From: Daphnia pulex
Taxonomy: Eukaryota > Arthropoda > Branchiopoda > Diplostraca > Daphniidae
NCBI RefSeq assembly: GCF_021134715.1
Contig: NC_060025.1
Location: 3,100,001 to 3,164,000 of the forward strand
Direction: 5' to 3'
DNA: 64,000 bases
Shown in pieces: positions 12,251 through 25,625 of this stretch (position 1 is its first letter; each line of letters begins with the position of its first letter). The notes under the pieces were generated by a model. The model saw only the letters and a list, made by a program, of their open reading frames with translations. It ran no database searches and was not told where the DNA came from. Made by a program: the position numbers and the translations under genes.

Positions 12251-14090
12251 ATCTGTATAGTGCGTCCGAGTGCATCCGAAGGCATTCGGAACTGAACGGA
12301 ATTAATTGTAGAGTAGCACGATACGAGATGACTGCGGTTGACTATGCCTGATAAATAAATAATAGAGCCAAATGGGAAAATAGAACAAATCTCGAAAACG
12401 ATCTGACATAAGTTGATCAAGACGAGGATCAAGATTGATTATAGCAGAATACCTTCCACGGACGTACACGGAGAGGAGGAGTGCAGGCAAGGTCTTCTTT
12501 TGGGCATTTTAGTATCCTTGACATTCTGCATCGAGTGGGTATAGAAGTGATTAATTAACCGTGTCCCGTAGCCCCATTTCTCTGAGAATATTCCTAGTTC
12601 TTCATGACGGAGTTGCGATTGGAAGTTATTGGTTGTGTAATCTTAGTTATGTACCGTATTTTTTTTTCAAATAGATTTTCACATAACGGACATTAAATCT
12701 TATTCTTGATGTATTGATCTGTAACTCTAGTATAGGATAGACTCATTTTCCGGATGCCATTCTGAAAACGAGCGTACGTATTCTTCCTCGTTTATTATTT
12801 GTGTCCTTATACCTATTGCCTATACAAGACGAAGCAAACAGATTTTATTTTAATTTATTTTTAAAATAAAAGAGAAGCTTGCATAAAAATTGGCAGAGAA
12901 TTCTGAAATAAACAACAAGTTGATTATTCAGAGGGGTCACCTAGCCCTTAATATATAATATATTATTTTAATATTGCCTTTCTGAAAGTCGGTGGTATTA
13001 TAATACGGTAGTTGAAGTAATCTAACTGGATTTTAATGTTGCCACGATTGGTTGATTCTAGTGTTCTATTGAAAACGAACGTATCAGCATCACGACTAGC
13101 GCATCCTGTAAAGTGTAGTACCTAAATCGAGCGGTATCTAGTAATTTCTATAGTCGCCGCAAGTGCGTCGGTAAAAACAATTTCAGACTCCAGCTGCTGC
13201 TACTAATTGTTCCGACACGCAGACCTCATCTGACGTTCCAAAGCGATTGCTGAGACAAGCCGGAATTTCGCTTTCCTCATCAAATTATATTTAAGGATTT
13301 CGGAGCAAAAGGAATAAAGCGTCCAACTCATACAGAGTGATTAACACCAGGACCAGAGTATGCAAGAGTATGTTACGAGTATGAATAATAAACATTGAAG
13401 TCGTGGACCTAGCTGCAATTCCCATAATTTGATTTTCTTTTTCAAAATGAAATCATCATTAATGAATGAAATACAATAGCAAATTTCTAGAGAGATACAA
13501 CATTCATTGGCAGGCAACTCTGAAAGAAAATGCGCGAACATGCCAAAATTCCAATTGCGTCTGAAAAGTAGGTATAAATTAGGCCTACACATGAAATTCA
13601 CCCTCGCTACTTTTTAGGAAAGCCTGAAAGGATACTGTTAGGTGAAAAAAATTATCCCAAAGATTAATGGGAAAGAATCCCAAGAAAGATCTTCTGAAGG
13701 ACATTGGAAATGCCGTCCAGCAAAGTATTACATCTTTGCTCGTGTTTTCCAACTTCCAACGTAACTTGTACTCAATAACTTTTCACACACTTACAAAGAA
13801 TAATTGGTAGAGTGGCCTGGTAAAGACTTAAGACATCAACTCACAAGTTATGAAACAGAATATTGTCACGACTTTCTACAGCTTCTTCTTGTCTTTGGAT
13901 TTGCTTTAATAATTAAAAAGTATAGTCAATTAAAAACTGTTAATCAGGGCCTCAATTGTCAAAACAGAAAGAAGTGCTGATAATTAACGTGTCGGGAGTT
14001 TACTTTTCTGCATGGTATACAATGGTGCAGGAAAACTATAAAACATATTTAACAAAAATTCACATTCTGTACGACGAATAATGACTATAA
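12250..14090. other. Non-coding stretch, no gene seen
   Basis: About 1.8 kb of AT-rich DNA. Short ORFs at 12302-12490 and 13341-13601 have no recognisable domain and no counterpart in other units. Confidence 0.5.
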
Positions 14091-15107
14091 CAACCATAGC
14101 AACCATTCTGTCACTTTGCATCTTTCCGCATGTCTGCTGGCACTGTTGGCTGTATGCCTGGCTGCATGCTTCCCGGGGTTTTTCCTCATCTCACGTTTCG
14201 TGATTGACTCAGATAAAACAATGTAGCTATTCCGATGCAGATCCCAGTCCATTCTCTTCCAAAAGCGTAAGTGATCGTTCGGTGCGCGTATACGAAGGAA
14301 TCGTCAAGTTCCCTGAACGGAAGTAACGGAAGAACGGAAGTCTTGACTACTGTGACTGCACTTTGTAGGTATATATACCTACATTCCCATTATACACAAT
14401 ACACACGGACAGACGATTTCAGTTCTACTTCGTCTTTCCCAAGTATTCAACTCTTAGATTTTTTTTTCCGAGTGGACGTTTTTCGAACAGAGAACTGCTG
14501 TTCATCTTTAACCTTCGGAACTTTTCAACAGGAAGAATAAACTTCAAGGAAATTTTAAACTAGAGGATTTCACATCATACAAAAATTTGTGCTGGTTTCC
14601 ATTAGAGATGCAAAACATTTAAAAATTGTAAATTCTGATTGAATTTCCCTGGCTTGGAAGTTAGAATCAATTGAAAGTAGGCCTATAAATATATATATAC
14701 TCATTTGAGGACGGCAATTAGGATCATGTGGATTACGCTATATGACGTCTTTTTCATTCCGAATGATTATTGCTGGCCCATAGTAATTGCGAGTTTAAAA
14801 TTTTATTCAGTCCAGTGTGGTACTAGAGCAACATAATCCTCCGACGTACAACACTCTACAGCAATTAATTTACTACGGTACATCTTCTGAACTTCCTGCA
14901 AACATTCGCAAATGACAAACAGCAGTGTATATCAATGGCGACTGTTACTGTTACTATTACTAGCCTACTGATGAGTGATGAGCTAAATAATTGACATGAA
15001 GAAAGCGTTCGCATCTGGATATGTGCAACATGATGAATGTTTTCACATCAATAAACGAAAGACAAGTTGACAATATCTGTTCTGGCTGACATTTGCAAGT
15101 TTTGGAG
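14090..15107. repeat. GPCR-array leader (blocks V and start of X)
   Basis: Positions 14100-14560 match 20750-21200, including CTATTCCGRTGCGGATCCCAG-type and ACACGGACAGACGATTTCA landmarks. The last ~110 nt match 23080-23190 and about 54330-54420. The match to those two loci resumes at 17229 after an inserted element. Confidence 0.75.
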
Positions 15108-15109
15108 TA

Positions 15110-17228
15110 GGGTAAAACAGCGAATTCCGGACAGCGATCCGACTTATGGCGTTTGTGTGTAAACCCAAAATGCGAATTTCCGGACAAAACGCGAATGCCC
15201 CGGACATTTTTTCGAATTCCGGACAGAAATACTTTTAAAAACTAATTATATCAATCGACGCAGTTTTTTATTCTTAGTAAAATTGCTTAAGACATGTAAC
15301 ACAGTGCAATGGAAGTTTTTTGAGATATTTTGATTTAAAAAATCAAAACATTGAGCTGTCAAAAACTGATTTCGTCTGCCCAAACTTTTCGACTTGGGAT
15401 CAAAACGACTTAACAACTTAAAATAATATTTTGCAAATCACTTTAGCTTACTATCTTTCACTAAAGAAAATAGTTCTAGAATTCCAAAACAAAAAACAAA
15501 ATTGAAATATGTATTGGAATTCCGGAGAAATTAACATTGAAAGTCGGCCATACGTGACGCGAATGTCCGAAAACCACCAAAATTTGAAAAATTTCTAACA
15601 ATTTCTAAATTAAGCTTTTTAATGAAAAATTAGTGTGAATAAATGCAGAATAACGTCCTCCTTATGCCCAGCTGCATGATGGTTACATGACGTGAATATA
15701 AATCGTCTAATTAATGACGGTTCTTTCCCCTTTAAGCCCTTGATGCGAATTCTGGACTGCAGCCGACAAAAAATATGAGTAAAACAGGATTACTCTTTGT
15801 CCGTTCTATCCATGTCGATTTAGCTCAGAGGTATAAGACCAGCTTCCCATGTGGAATGACTGACGTTCGATCCCAGTGAAGGGAATGTCTGTCATTAAAC
15901 ATTTAGATGAATATTTTAATCGAAGATTCAATAAGAAATGCAGAACAGCGGACATATTGAAAAGAGACAATATGGACATCAGCTAGCTTCATACGTAACA
16001 ATTACAATGGCCTCTTCTTAACCCTTAAATATATCCATAATTGTAACAATTATTGAAATAAGTAAAAAAAATTTTATTATTATCATCACGTTATATTACC
16101 TTTAATTTTATTATTTATAATTTACAACCATTGCAGTCGTGAGCTTTGAACCTTCATCCATTACGTTTATAAGTGAACATTAACCCACACTGCCATACAG
16201 ATATTTCCCTAAAACTATAAAGATCGATCGCATCGAGCGGACAGTACAGTCTGTCCGGAATTCGCATCATGGCCCCTTATGGGAGGAAGACTGCAACTAC
16301 ATATAAGTGATTTTGAAACTTTTTGTACGTCATCCAAACATTTTTTGGTGGTTTTCAAGCGAAATGGGGTTACGGGCATGGGAATTAAATTAAAAATCAC
16401 AAAGACTTTAATTATTTTACAATAAGAAACATTCCGGACGAAAGATACACCATTTTGGGGAATGGTAGTCATTATAAAACTAACTGCTCGATTTTTTTCA
16501 AAAATTTTTTCACTAAAATTACTGAATTATTACGCCTTTTAAAAATATTTATAAACAAGTGGAACGGGAAAGAAAAATTATGACGACAGCTTTTTTGGAT
16601 CTGCTAAGATTCGATCCTCTTGTCGCTCAAATCTTTTTTTTTTAATAATGCAAAAACTATACAAAAAAACTTATAAACATTGCACATCAATCGATTCGCC
16701 TTACAAATCTGCGTCGATTGATGTATAGACATATTAAAAAACAGAAAATAGAAATTTTTCAAAATTTTCTGTCCGGAATTCGCGTCAGCTGTCCGACATT
16801 CGCATTTTGGCCTGTTTTCTATTTTCATCGATATTTAAGAAAATTCTTAAAAATAACGACAAAACCTTATATAATATTGTAGATCTTTCAATTCTCTATC
16901 GATTGATATAATTAGTTAAGGGATTTTTCTTGTTTTAACCTTAGAAATTCCTTACCCCGTAAAATATGTTTACTAACTGACAACACAGAGCCAAAGTTGT
17001 CAGTCGTATAGCAAAATTGAGAAATTTCATTTCATGATAACTCAATTAATAAAGCGTATTTTTAGATGCCCTTTGGCTCAATTGTGTATCCCCTGTCATA
17101 TTTTGAAATTCATTCATTAGTTTTCGTTAATATTTCGTCGTTTTTTCATAATTGTTAATTGAAAAAATCGACTTTTTTGTCCGGCATTCGCGTATCCGAG
17201 ATGCTGTCCGGTATTCGTTGTTTTACCC
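15110..17228. mobile_element. 2.1 kb non-autonomous DNA element with inverted ends and TA target duplication
   Basis: The left end starts GGGTAAAACAGCGAATTCCG (15110) and the right end (to 17228) is its reverse complement with two differences over 26 nt. A TA dinucleotide flanks each end (15108-15109, 17229-17230). Two paralogous loci at about 23200 and 54427 lack the insert and run straight through the same flanks, which fixes the borders. Inside, at least ten copies of a CCGGAATTCGC-like motif occur in both orientations, concentrated toward the ends. No ORF above 90 codons and no transposase motif are present, so it must be moved in trans. A TA duplication fits Tc1/mariner-type transposases (inference). 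Confidence 0.87.
15814..15885 (+). other. tRNA-like segment with pol III A and B boxes
   Basis: TAGCTCAGAGGT (15821-15832) resembles an A box and CGTTCGATCCC (15864-15874) a B box, with TTCCCAT between them in the anticodon-loop position. The anticodon and acceptor stems pair poorly, so this is not a functional tRNA. It could be a tRNA-derived SINE head carried inside the DNA element. Confidence 0.5.
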
Positions 17229-17984
17229 TACTCTAAATTGTAAAATAGAGAGAATCGATCCAGTCTAGACTACGTTGAGTTCAACCCACCACGAAAATAA
17301 AGAAAGCTGCGCAGTTCAAACCGTTCAAACGTGTCTCAGCGTCGTCGTTCTCCATCTGTCTGGAGTTTGTGAATATGGCTTGCTTGCTGGTCTTCATGGC
17401 CTTCCGTTCACTGAAGATGTCAAATGACGGTCAAATGTCTCGCTGTTTCGTTTCTAGCCATTTCTAGCCTTGTTAGCTTTGGCAATTACAATAGTATAGT
17501 ACATAGGATAAAAAGCGGGAACGTCGCTATTCAGCTCCGTGATTGACATGTTCGCGATCGATCCGTTGCATCTTCCCACGTTCTTAAAATATAAAGGCAG
17601 TGTTTGAACTTTGAAATGAAATGGGAATATACTCTTTCCTGTTCCGCAGTAATCATGCGGTCATCTTTTAAAATTCTCTTGATGTCTGGCTTTATTGTGC
17701 TCAAAGTTCAATCCTTAATTATATATGCTTGGGAATAAATTTGTATAAATTTCCAGTTCTGTTGCTCACTGTTTTTGAGGATCCAATTAACATGAACAGG
17801 AAATGCGCCAAGAGCGCAAAGATTACTTTTAGCGACTACGTGATGCTGCGATCGGATTTAATCTAAAACTGTGTAGCCAATCAAGTAATCATGCAAGATG
17901 CTGTGCTGAAAAAGGAGTAGCCTACGATAGTTACCTTGCAATGCTTATTTTGATCCATGGGAAATTGTCATGATTTCGCATGAT
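17229..17984. repeat. GPCR-array blocks X and Y, right of the insert
   Basis: Continues the match to 23200-25600 and 54430-56020, e.g. an AATCGATCCAGT landmark at about 17255 and GTTCTCCATCTGTCTGGAG at about 17350. No conserved frame is seen. Confidence 0.65.
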
Positions 17985-18975
17985 TTTCATAAATTACTGT
18001 GATATTTCTAATCGGAAAGTTTGGGGTTCCCCTGCAGGAGAAACAGAGCGTGTCGTCCAGTTGAGATTCAAGGTTTCGAAGAGCATCATCATTGCCTGTT
18101 GCATCGGTCTCATTTTCAATTGGATTTTCCCCTTGATGAGGTTCCTCAACTACAGCAGGAAACCCTTGTAAAAAAATTCTTGGATTATTAACACAAAAAC
18201 TTTTGCAAACGTTTATACGAATCGATATCTCGATTATTCAAATTTGGCGGAACCAGATATTTCTGTTGTGTTCTTACCTGCAGCTGCTATAGTGGATAAA
18301 ATTGATGGATGAAATTGGAGTGCGATTGATGTTTGGAGAAAGTTCGGTGGTTGAGCCCTGATAATTTTTCGTGATCGGATAAAAATCATTACGTGTAAAA
18401 TGGTACAGAGAATGCCCAGGAGTAGATCGTAGATCAAGTAAGCATGCACATGTGTAAGATTTATCGCGCATTTTTTTATATTTTTAAATCCGGTCCAAAA
18501 CGGACTCGTTATCACCATGTACGTCACGATGAACACGAAGGATAATAGGTAAATTGTTCCTTGATTTGTCACTTTCTTCTTGTACCACTCGTAACGAGCG
18601 ACGGCCAAGTAGCGATCAAGGGCCGCAAGGGCGACGAACGATAAAATAATGGTGTAAAACACTCCTGCATTGAAAACGTAAATCTGGCATGCAACTCTGT
18701 TATTACGGCTTAAGTAGAACACTATTTGTACAACTGCTTGAATCAAGCAAAACTGCATGATTAACCACCGAAATCGCCCCCCAGTACAAGTGGCGCGGAT
18801 AGTGCAGCAATTGCCGTGAAAACCTAATCACTAGCGCAACAAAGAAATTGATCAAAGTACTGATCACAATGACAACGATGCGGAAACTTTGCGCATTGAA
18901 TGTCATACGTCCCGGTTTTATTGGAATGTCTAGACTTGCTACTAATGAAGTCAAATTTCCTGCTGATTGATTCAT
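17985..18975 (-). pseudogene. GPCR pseudogene: frameshift in TM2, last exon truncated
   Basis: Exon 1 (from 18975 down to about 18278) is close to the intact receptor at 57289, starting MNQSAGNLTSLVASLDIPIK and keeping DRYLAVARYEWY. Two insertions disturb it. A 3-nt GCA duplication near 18804 adds a Leu in frame. A 4-nt GCAT insertion near 18755 shifts the frame in the second membrane segment. The second exon (from about 18164) follows its homologues only to the CFS codons; TM6 and TM7 are missing, with about 1.3 kb lost relative to 55650-56330. The promoter TATA has decayed to ACATACAAAG. Confidence 0.9.
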
Positions 18976-19499
18976 TTTACTGTAAAATGATTGATAGTAA
19001 TTAGCTCTGCTTTCTATACGACTTCAACAGGCAAACCCAACCAACTGAAACTGAAAAGGATATGCTCAAATACGAAGCTTTGTATGTAGCATGACGACGT
19101 TTCGACTTGCGCAGTCACCTTCACACTGTCTGCTTCACAATGATCACTCGCATCATTGCTTATACCTTAGGCGACCTTTGGTATAGCCTAGCAGGTAGTA
19201 GGTATGATAATTCGGTAGCTCGCTGTGAAGCGACTTTATTTATTTTATTCGACGTGTTCACCTATTATGGTAGTACAACAGAAAATAATTTAATAGATAA
19301 ATAATTAAATATACTTTTTATTGTATAAAGCTATTTAATTTCCGTTTGTATGTGTTAGCAGAAATAGAATGTCACCATCATAAGACACATAAGTAGCGGA
19401 AGTAAAATATGTCACCATATCTAGGGCCGACAGATATTCTACCGAACTACACAATGAGGAGAACGTTAGGTCAACGTCGAGTGTTTTTAATTTATTATA

Positions 19500-20640
19500 C
19501 CAGTCAAATTAACCATTTTTTAAAAGAGAGAGATAATTCTCGATTGCATTAAATTCCTGCATTGTGCAAAGGTGCGAGGGCATTTATTAATGTTTCTCTG
19601 AAATTAGAATTTTGTGCTGCAAAGTGACTGGGAGTCAAATAAACAAGTTGACGTAACTAAAGTTCAAGGAGGAGAATTAAGTGAGGTACCGCCCAGCAGG
19701 TAAAGAGGTAATATAAACGCGATCAAGAGGGGATCAACAGCTGCGTTGTATACTCCTTTTTTTATTTGAAAACGGAGGAGATTATTTGAGACAAGAAGGT
19801 TTCCCTGGAAATGTACAACGTCTCATAATTTCCCCTTTGGTATTGGAAGCTGTCTATCAAACTCCTGGTTGAATCAGGAAATACAGCACCAGCCAATTAT
19901 AAGTTACACCAATAGGCCTATAAGTTACCATTATGGCTATTAGCATCGAAGGATCACAGCACAAACTTTCACGTCATCGAAAAAAAAAAAAAAAAAAAGA
20001 ATATAAGAGCAAGAACCACATTTGGCATATTTAAAAAATCATTCCCCTATACGACAAATTCCCGACAAATCACATATCACACAGAGAACTTTGAACTAAA
20101 TGAACTTGTACGAACTTAACGGTATCAATCATGTAGAAAATTGAAAACGACAGTCGTCAAATGCACAAACTATATATAACGGAATGGCATCTTATAATTA
20201 AAGCGCGACGCTTCTGCCTATTTTCAATTTCAACAAGGATTCAAACGGGTTTGAATAGCTAAGAAAACAGACGGCTGATGACAATTAGAAAGAAACAGAT
20301 CGACGAAAGACAAGTCAGTTGAATGATTGACAATATAAATGCAGTTATCACTTATCATGAACGGGGGGTTTTTAAAAAAAGCAATCGGACGAAAACGGTA
20401 AAAATCCAGAACGAGAATGTGAGCATTCCGTGAAAAGGCGGCAGAGCAACGGCAACTTCCCAACAACGAGAACCTGTTGCGCCGTCAAATTGCATGTTGG
20501 AGACACTTAATAAACGAACCGTACCGCATGGACCGTACGTTACATAACAACTGGCCGTTATACCACTGTTTGACAGAAACTGAACTCTAACATGGGCCTA
20601 TTTGATAACAAAATTAATTGCGATAAACAATTTGCGATAA
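19500..20640. repeat. GPCR-array blocks Q and R, copy 3
   Basis: Matches 11270-11600 and 46700-47080, e.g. TTCTCGATTGCATTAAATT at 19531 and CAACGAGAACCTGTTGCGCC near 20464. The conserved splice-donor-like motif at the end of block R is lost here. A 19-20 A run lies at 19980-19998. Confidence 0.68.
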
Positions 20641-20739
20641 ATAAGTTGACTGATTGCTGGGTCGATGAAAAATGGGAAAATAGACAGAAAATGACGACAA
20701 AAAAAGACGACGCAATCAAGAGCGTGTAGCCACGGTCCT

Positions 20740-23700
20740 ATTCCTTCACATTCGTTGCATCTTTCCGCATGCACGGGCAGTTGTTTCCCCATCTCTCACT
20801 TGTCGTAATTGACTTAGATGAGACAATGTAGCTTATAGCTATTCCGGTGCGGATCCCAGTCCAAAAGCGAAAGTGATCGTTTGGTGTGTTCTAAGGAATC
20901 GTCAATAGTTCCCTGAACGGAAGTAACAAGCCGTAACAAGCCCTGATTGCTGTGACTGCTTTTTGTAGGTATACATTCCCACTACGGTATACGCAATTCA
21001 CACGGACAGACGATTTCAATTCTACTTCATCTCTCCCAAGTAGCTATTCCACTCTTTTCTTCCTATTGATATTGCTTTTCTTCCTAGCTATTCCAGCACT
21101 GATTTCCTTCCGGCTGGAAGTTTGTCGAACGGAACGAACTGCATGCTGTTCATCTTTAAAGCGAAACTTTTCAACCAGAAGAATAAACTTTAAGAAAATG
21201 CGAGAGAAAATGTGGATTAAAGAGAGGGTTACATCCCAATAAAAAATGATATATATGCTGGTTTCCATTAGAGATGCAGAACAATGGAAAATTGCAAATT
21301 CTGGTTGAATTTCCCTGGCTTGGAAGGTCTACGATGAAATTTCTGGAGGGTTGAATCAATTTGAAGTATTTTTATCGTATGTTAAAAAAGTTTTCGAGTT
21401 TAGATTGGTTGCTGGGAGGAAGTTACGCACTTCACACATGTCTCATTCACAAAAGTATATAGTATATAGCGTATATAGTCATGATACCCCACGTAATGCT
21501 TTAATATCCGGTACATTTGACGATGTCACTAAATGCCCGTACTGTGTAACCTAAGAGATTGCAATCCCCAGCATGTGATTGTCGGCGTTGGTGGCGGTGT
21601 GAATGAACACCGCCCACACTAAAAAAAAACGAATCCGAACAAAGGGCAAATACGAAGCTTATACATGCTGTGATATGCTGCAGTAGCAGTCTAATAGGAC
21701 GAGGATCTGGTTCTGCGCTGCGGTAAGAGTGTAAGACGTTATGGTGTCGAATCCATAGAATTGATTGGGTTGGAGTCAGCTATCGTTTGCTGCGTTTCGG
21801 TGTATGGAAATTACAATCGCAATGCAACTTACATAGCCCATCTTAATTTAACCCATTTTTAGGTCGACTCATGAAATCCAAGGGAAATCAAATCATCCTG
21901 TCGGACAAATATACAGCTTGGCACCAGATTTTTATAACGGTTTGACAACACAATTAAACGCAACGCGAATTGATTTCTAACTACAGAAAAGCTGGAAAAA
22001 ATTCAATGTCATTACTGAAAAGAATAAAAACTATGGAATATTCAAATTTGAATTGTAACTTTCATTTCGAAACTGATATGCGAATAATAGAATGTAAGAA
22101 AACAAAGCAGTAGGCTAAATAAATAAGATTATCTCAAAATAGCACTATGGCTGAATCAATACTTTCCTACCTTATTTGATCTGCACGCATGGCCGTTTTC
22201 GTGATGTAAAATGTATTATTTGTAATCGTCATGTGCCGAGGGAAAACGGCAGTCAGCACGCCAACACACCTTCCGCCATTATCAAATTCTTTTTCTTACC
22301 CTTCCTCTCACTGGCTCCAGAGTCAGACGTTTCAGCAGAAAGCGCGAGAAGCCGAGAAGGTAGTTTAGTGATGGTAGTTGGTAGAGACAGCACAGCACTA
22401 ATAAAGTTTGTCTCGTGGACTTGAGTGGCGGACTTGAGTGGTTGTTTTTTACTTTTTGTTTTTATTTTGTAAAACTGAATTTAACATTGAAGTAGTGTAG
22501 TGATTGTACTTTTTAACTGGTGCTACCACTGCTGCCATGTTTGATGCTACGAGGTGTGTAAAAAGTTATTGCAGTTGCAGACGACGACGGTTCAATCAGT
22601 TCATGTTAAAACTTTTTCAACGACATCGAGATATCATGCAGTTCTGCTACCAAGTAAGTCGTCATTTAATGAACTACCTTTTAAACTAACAATGAACGAA
22701 CGTTAACCAAACTTCAAAAATATTGTATTGTATAAATAACTTATCGTAGACTTTGTTTCCATTGTGACTCCCACCACTCGCATACGGTTAAATAATAATC
22801 GCTATCTAGTTTGCCTCATCCGTAAATACCAAAGCATCTGCTTTTGTCTTCGTAATCCCGTAATGGAGGCAAATCAGTAGTATGCCACTTGTGAGAAAAG
22901 TGTTTCAGCGAGTTTATGATTTCGGAGGACAATCAACATTTTTGACATAATCAATGCGGCATAGTTGAGAGCAGTAGCTAGACGGCTTTTCCTTGTAATT
23001 GTCGCTACCGAATGTGTGGAATTGTGGATAGACAAAGGAAACCTCGTTTGAGGCAGCCTAAAAGGGGTTTCTTAGGAAAAAGCGCGTTCGCACTACGGAT
23101 ATGTGCAGCAGGCTGGATGAGTCAACAGCAAACGAAAAGCAGCTTGACAATGCCCGCTCCGGCTGGTATTAACAACAAGTTTCGAGTAGGCTACATTGAA
23201 CTTTTTAAAAATAGATGTACAGTATCGTCCCAGTGTATAGACTACTTTGAGTTAAAGTTAAACCCACCACCGCCACCACCTTTCAGCTGCTCAGCGTTGT
23301 TCTCCAACTGCCTGCTGGCCTTCTTGGCCTAACCGGCCCTCTGATCACTTGGAGAGCCGCAAAAGTTCTACAGTTGTGATGTCATTGAAAAGCAACATTT
23401 TAACTTCCCTTTTTAACTTTCCTTTTTAACGTCTAAAACCATAATTGTTTCTTTTTCTTCTTAAATATAATTGCTGCCTTATACCTTTGCAGCACCCCGT
23501 GCACCACCTTGTGTTAGCTTTGGCAGTTGTAATGGTAGGATCACACTGGAACCTCGTTATTCCACGTTATTCAGAGTCTACGTGTTGATTTTTAGACGAT
23601 GCTAGTAAAAACAATTCTTTTCGTTTTATTGGAACCGACGGGCCCGTTCTATCGATCCGTTGCAGCTTCCTACGACCTCACATTCCACGTCTTGCGTGTG

Positions 23701-25600
23701 GCGAGACAGAACACGACAACAATGTGATGTAACGGGGGCGACGATTATTGATTACTTTATTTTATAATAGCTTTTATGTCAGGAGGAATTTTTATTTTCA
23801 CGCGACCGTCCAATGGCTGTTAACTTTGGGAAATACCAAATGAGAATAGTAATCAAGCAAAGGAAAACATGTTTGAATCGATTGATCCAATTCTACTGCA
23901 GTACGCGAATAAATGTAGAAGATTGAGACGAGACTTAGTAAACAGCAAGTCGAAGTTTATTAATGCCGGAAAAAGCTTTTATCACCTTACAGTCAGCATA
24001 GTCATATAGGAACTCGTAATTGAAGTTTGCAAACTTGAAAATTAACTCGCACTGTCACAGCAGGGAAAATGCGCATTTTCACTATAATTTACTAACTTTC
24101 TGCTGTAAATTCTACAAAACAACTGGAGCTGTTCACTTTTTTTTTTTGGTTTCTTGTCGACATTTCCAGCTGTACGTTCCACGCCTTGCTCGTTCAGTTT
24201 ATAGTACACCGAATCGTATTGGTCTGCTGTGGCTCAGTCGTTAAGTTTTAATTTAGTTGAATTGTTGGTTAGCTTCAGTACTTTATTTATCTCTGTGTGA
24301 GTATACTGCTGTGAGCCTTCGGTTGGACAACCAGCTCCCAAAGGCCAGCTTGAACATATTTGATTTATAGGAAAAAACCCATCAGTCTTACTATATTTCT
24401 TACTGACTCGAAGCCGACGAAAAATTTCTTTCGGCCGCTCGCTGTTTTTGAGGAGACACCAAACTATAGTCCTATATGGATGTAGAGGCAATTAAGCCTC
24501 ACATGAACACCATGTTAGGTTATTTATTTGATGTAAAGCGGCAACATTATTTTGAGCGACTATATGATTTTGATTGAATTTAATGTGAAACTAATCGTGT
24601 AAGATGCTGAGATGAAAATACGACTATTAGTCATAACCTTTCAAAGTTGATTTTGATCCCCAGGAGATTTTCATGACGATGGGTTCGGAGGGATTGGGCT
24701 ATTGAGAGGGCAAAAAATTACTTTGATATCCTTAGGGATTATTATTCACCGAAAAGTTGGGAGTTGCCTTTTTTCGTATGTATATTTTAAATTTTGTTTT
24801 TAAATTTTTCATACGCGTTTTTCAAATAATTTCTTAGCAAAATTCTATATATTACAGGCTTACAGCAACGTTATTCCTTTACAGTTGTTTAGTGGTTATT
24901 TTTGATTTTCTTCTTTCTTCCGTTTTGTTTTTGGTTTGTTAGTGAATCAAGTCGTCCTTGCATTTTATTAAACGGAGTATGCATTTGCAGCAACTCTACA
25001 GCTGTTTGCTGGTGGGAAGATGATCACCCATTCTCGAAAGGTTCAGAAACCTGTCACAATTTCTTCGTATGTTCGTAATTGAGCTGCAGAATGTGTTGTA
25101 CTCTTTTCGTGCTGCCATGCCATTTAAAATGTAGTTGCCCGGGGCACAATGTCGCCAGGCAGAACATATGCTTCTGCCACGATCGTGCTTTTGCCCTTCC
25201 CACCTGTTCCGACTTCCGAGACTTATATATGTACATATTTATGCCCTATTAACATCATTGGCAGCATCCCGATCTTATCTAGAATTTAATTCCCGTAAGA
25301 CTATGAGATGCACAAATTGCAATTCAAGTGAGATATACAGAATTGAACTGTTCAGTTATGATAAATACCGAATTTTGTGCCGTCGACTGAATAATCCGTT
25401 GGAGAAATGTGTCATTAGGCCTACTGTGTTAACGCTGGATAGTTGAATACCATTGTGTATGTTACGTAGGGTTTTTTCTTTCTTTCTTAGATACAACTGA
25501 AATTTGAGACATAAAATGATAAAACCCTTTGAAGGCAGACAGTGGACGTGGCGTTCGAGAAAATCAATACCATAAAATAGCGTAAATAATTTTTATATAA
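20740..25600. repeat. GPCR-array blocks V, W, X, Y preceding the 25.6 kb receptor
   Basis: Block V (20750-21500) matches 14100 onward and 57860-58150. Block W (22140-22690) matches 48850-49350, with splice-donor-like sites facing outward at both ends. Blocks X and Y (22740-24200) match 54170-55400. ORFs in these blocks are short and are not conserved between copies. Confidence 0.7.
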
Positions 25601-25625
25601 TTTTATTTTAATACGTTAAATGTAA

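Noticed and set aside
15814..15885. Functional tRNA gene
   Set aside because: Acceptor and anticodon stems do not pair well, so only the A/B box resemblance is kept.
15110..17228. Repeated CCGGAATTCGC motifs as a CRISPR or regulatory array
   Set aside because: The copies are in both orientations, irregularly spaced and inside an element with inverted ends in a eukaryotic genome. They fit subterminal transposon repeats.
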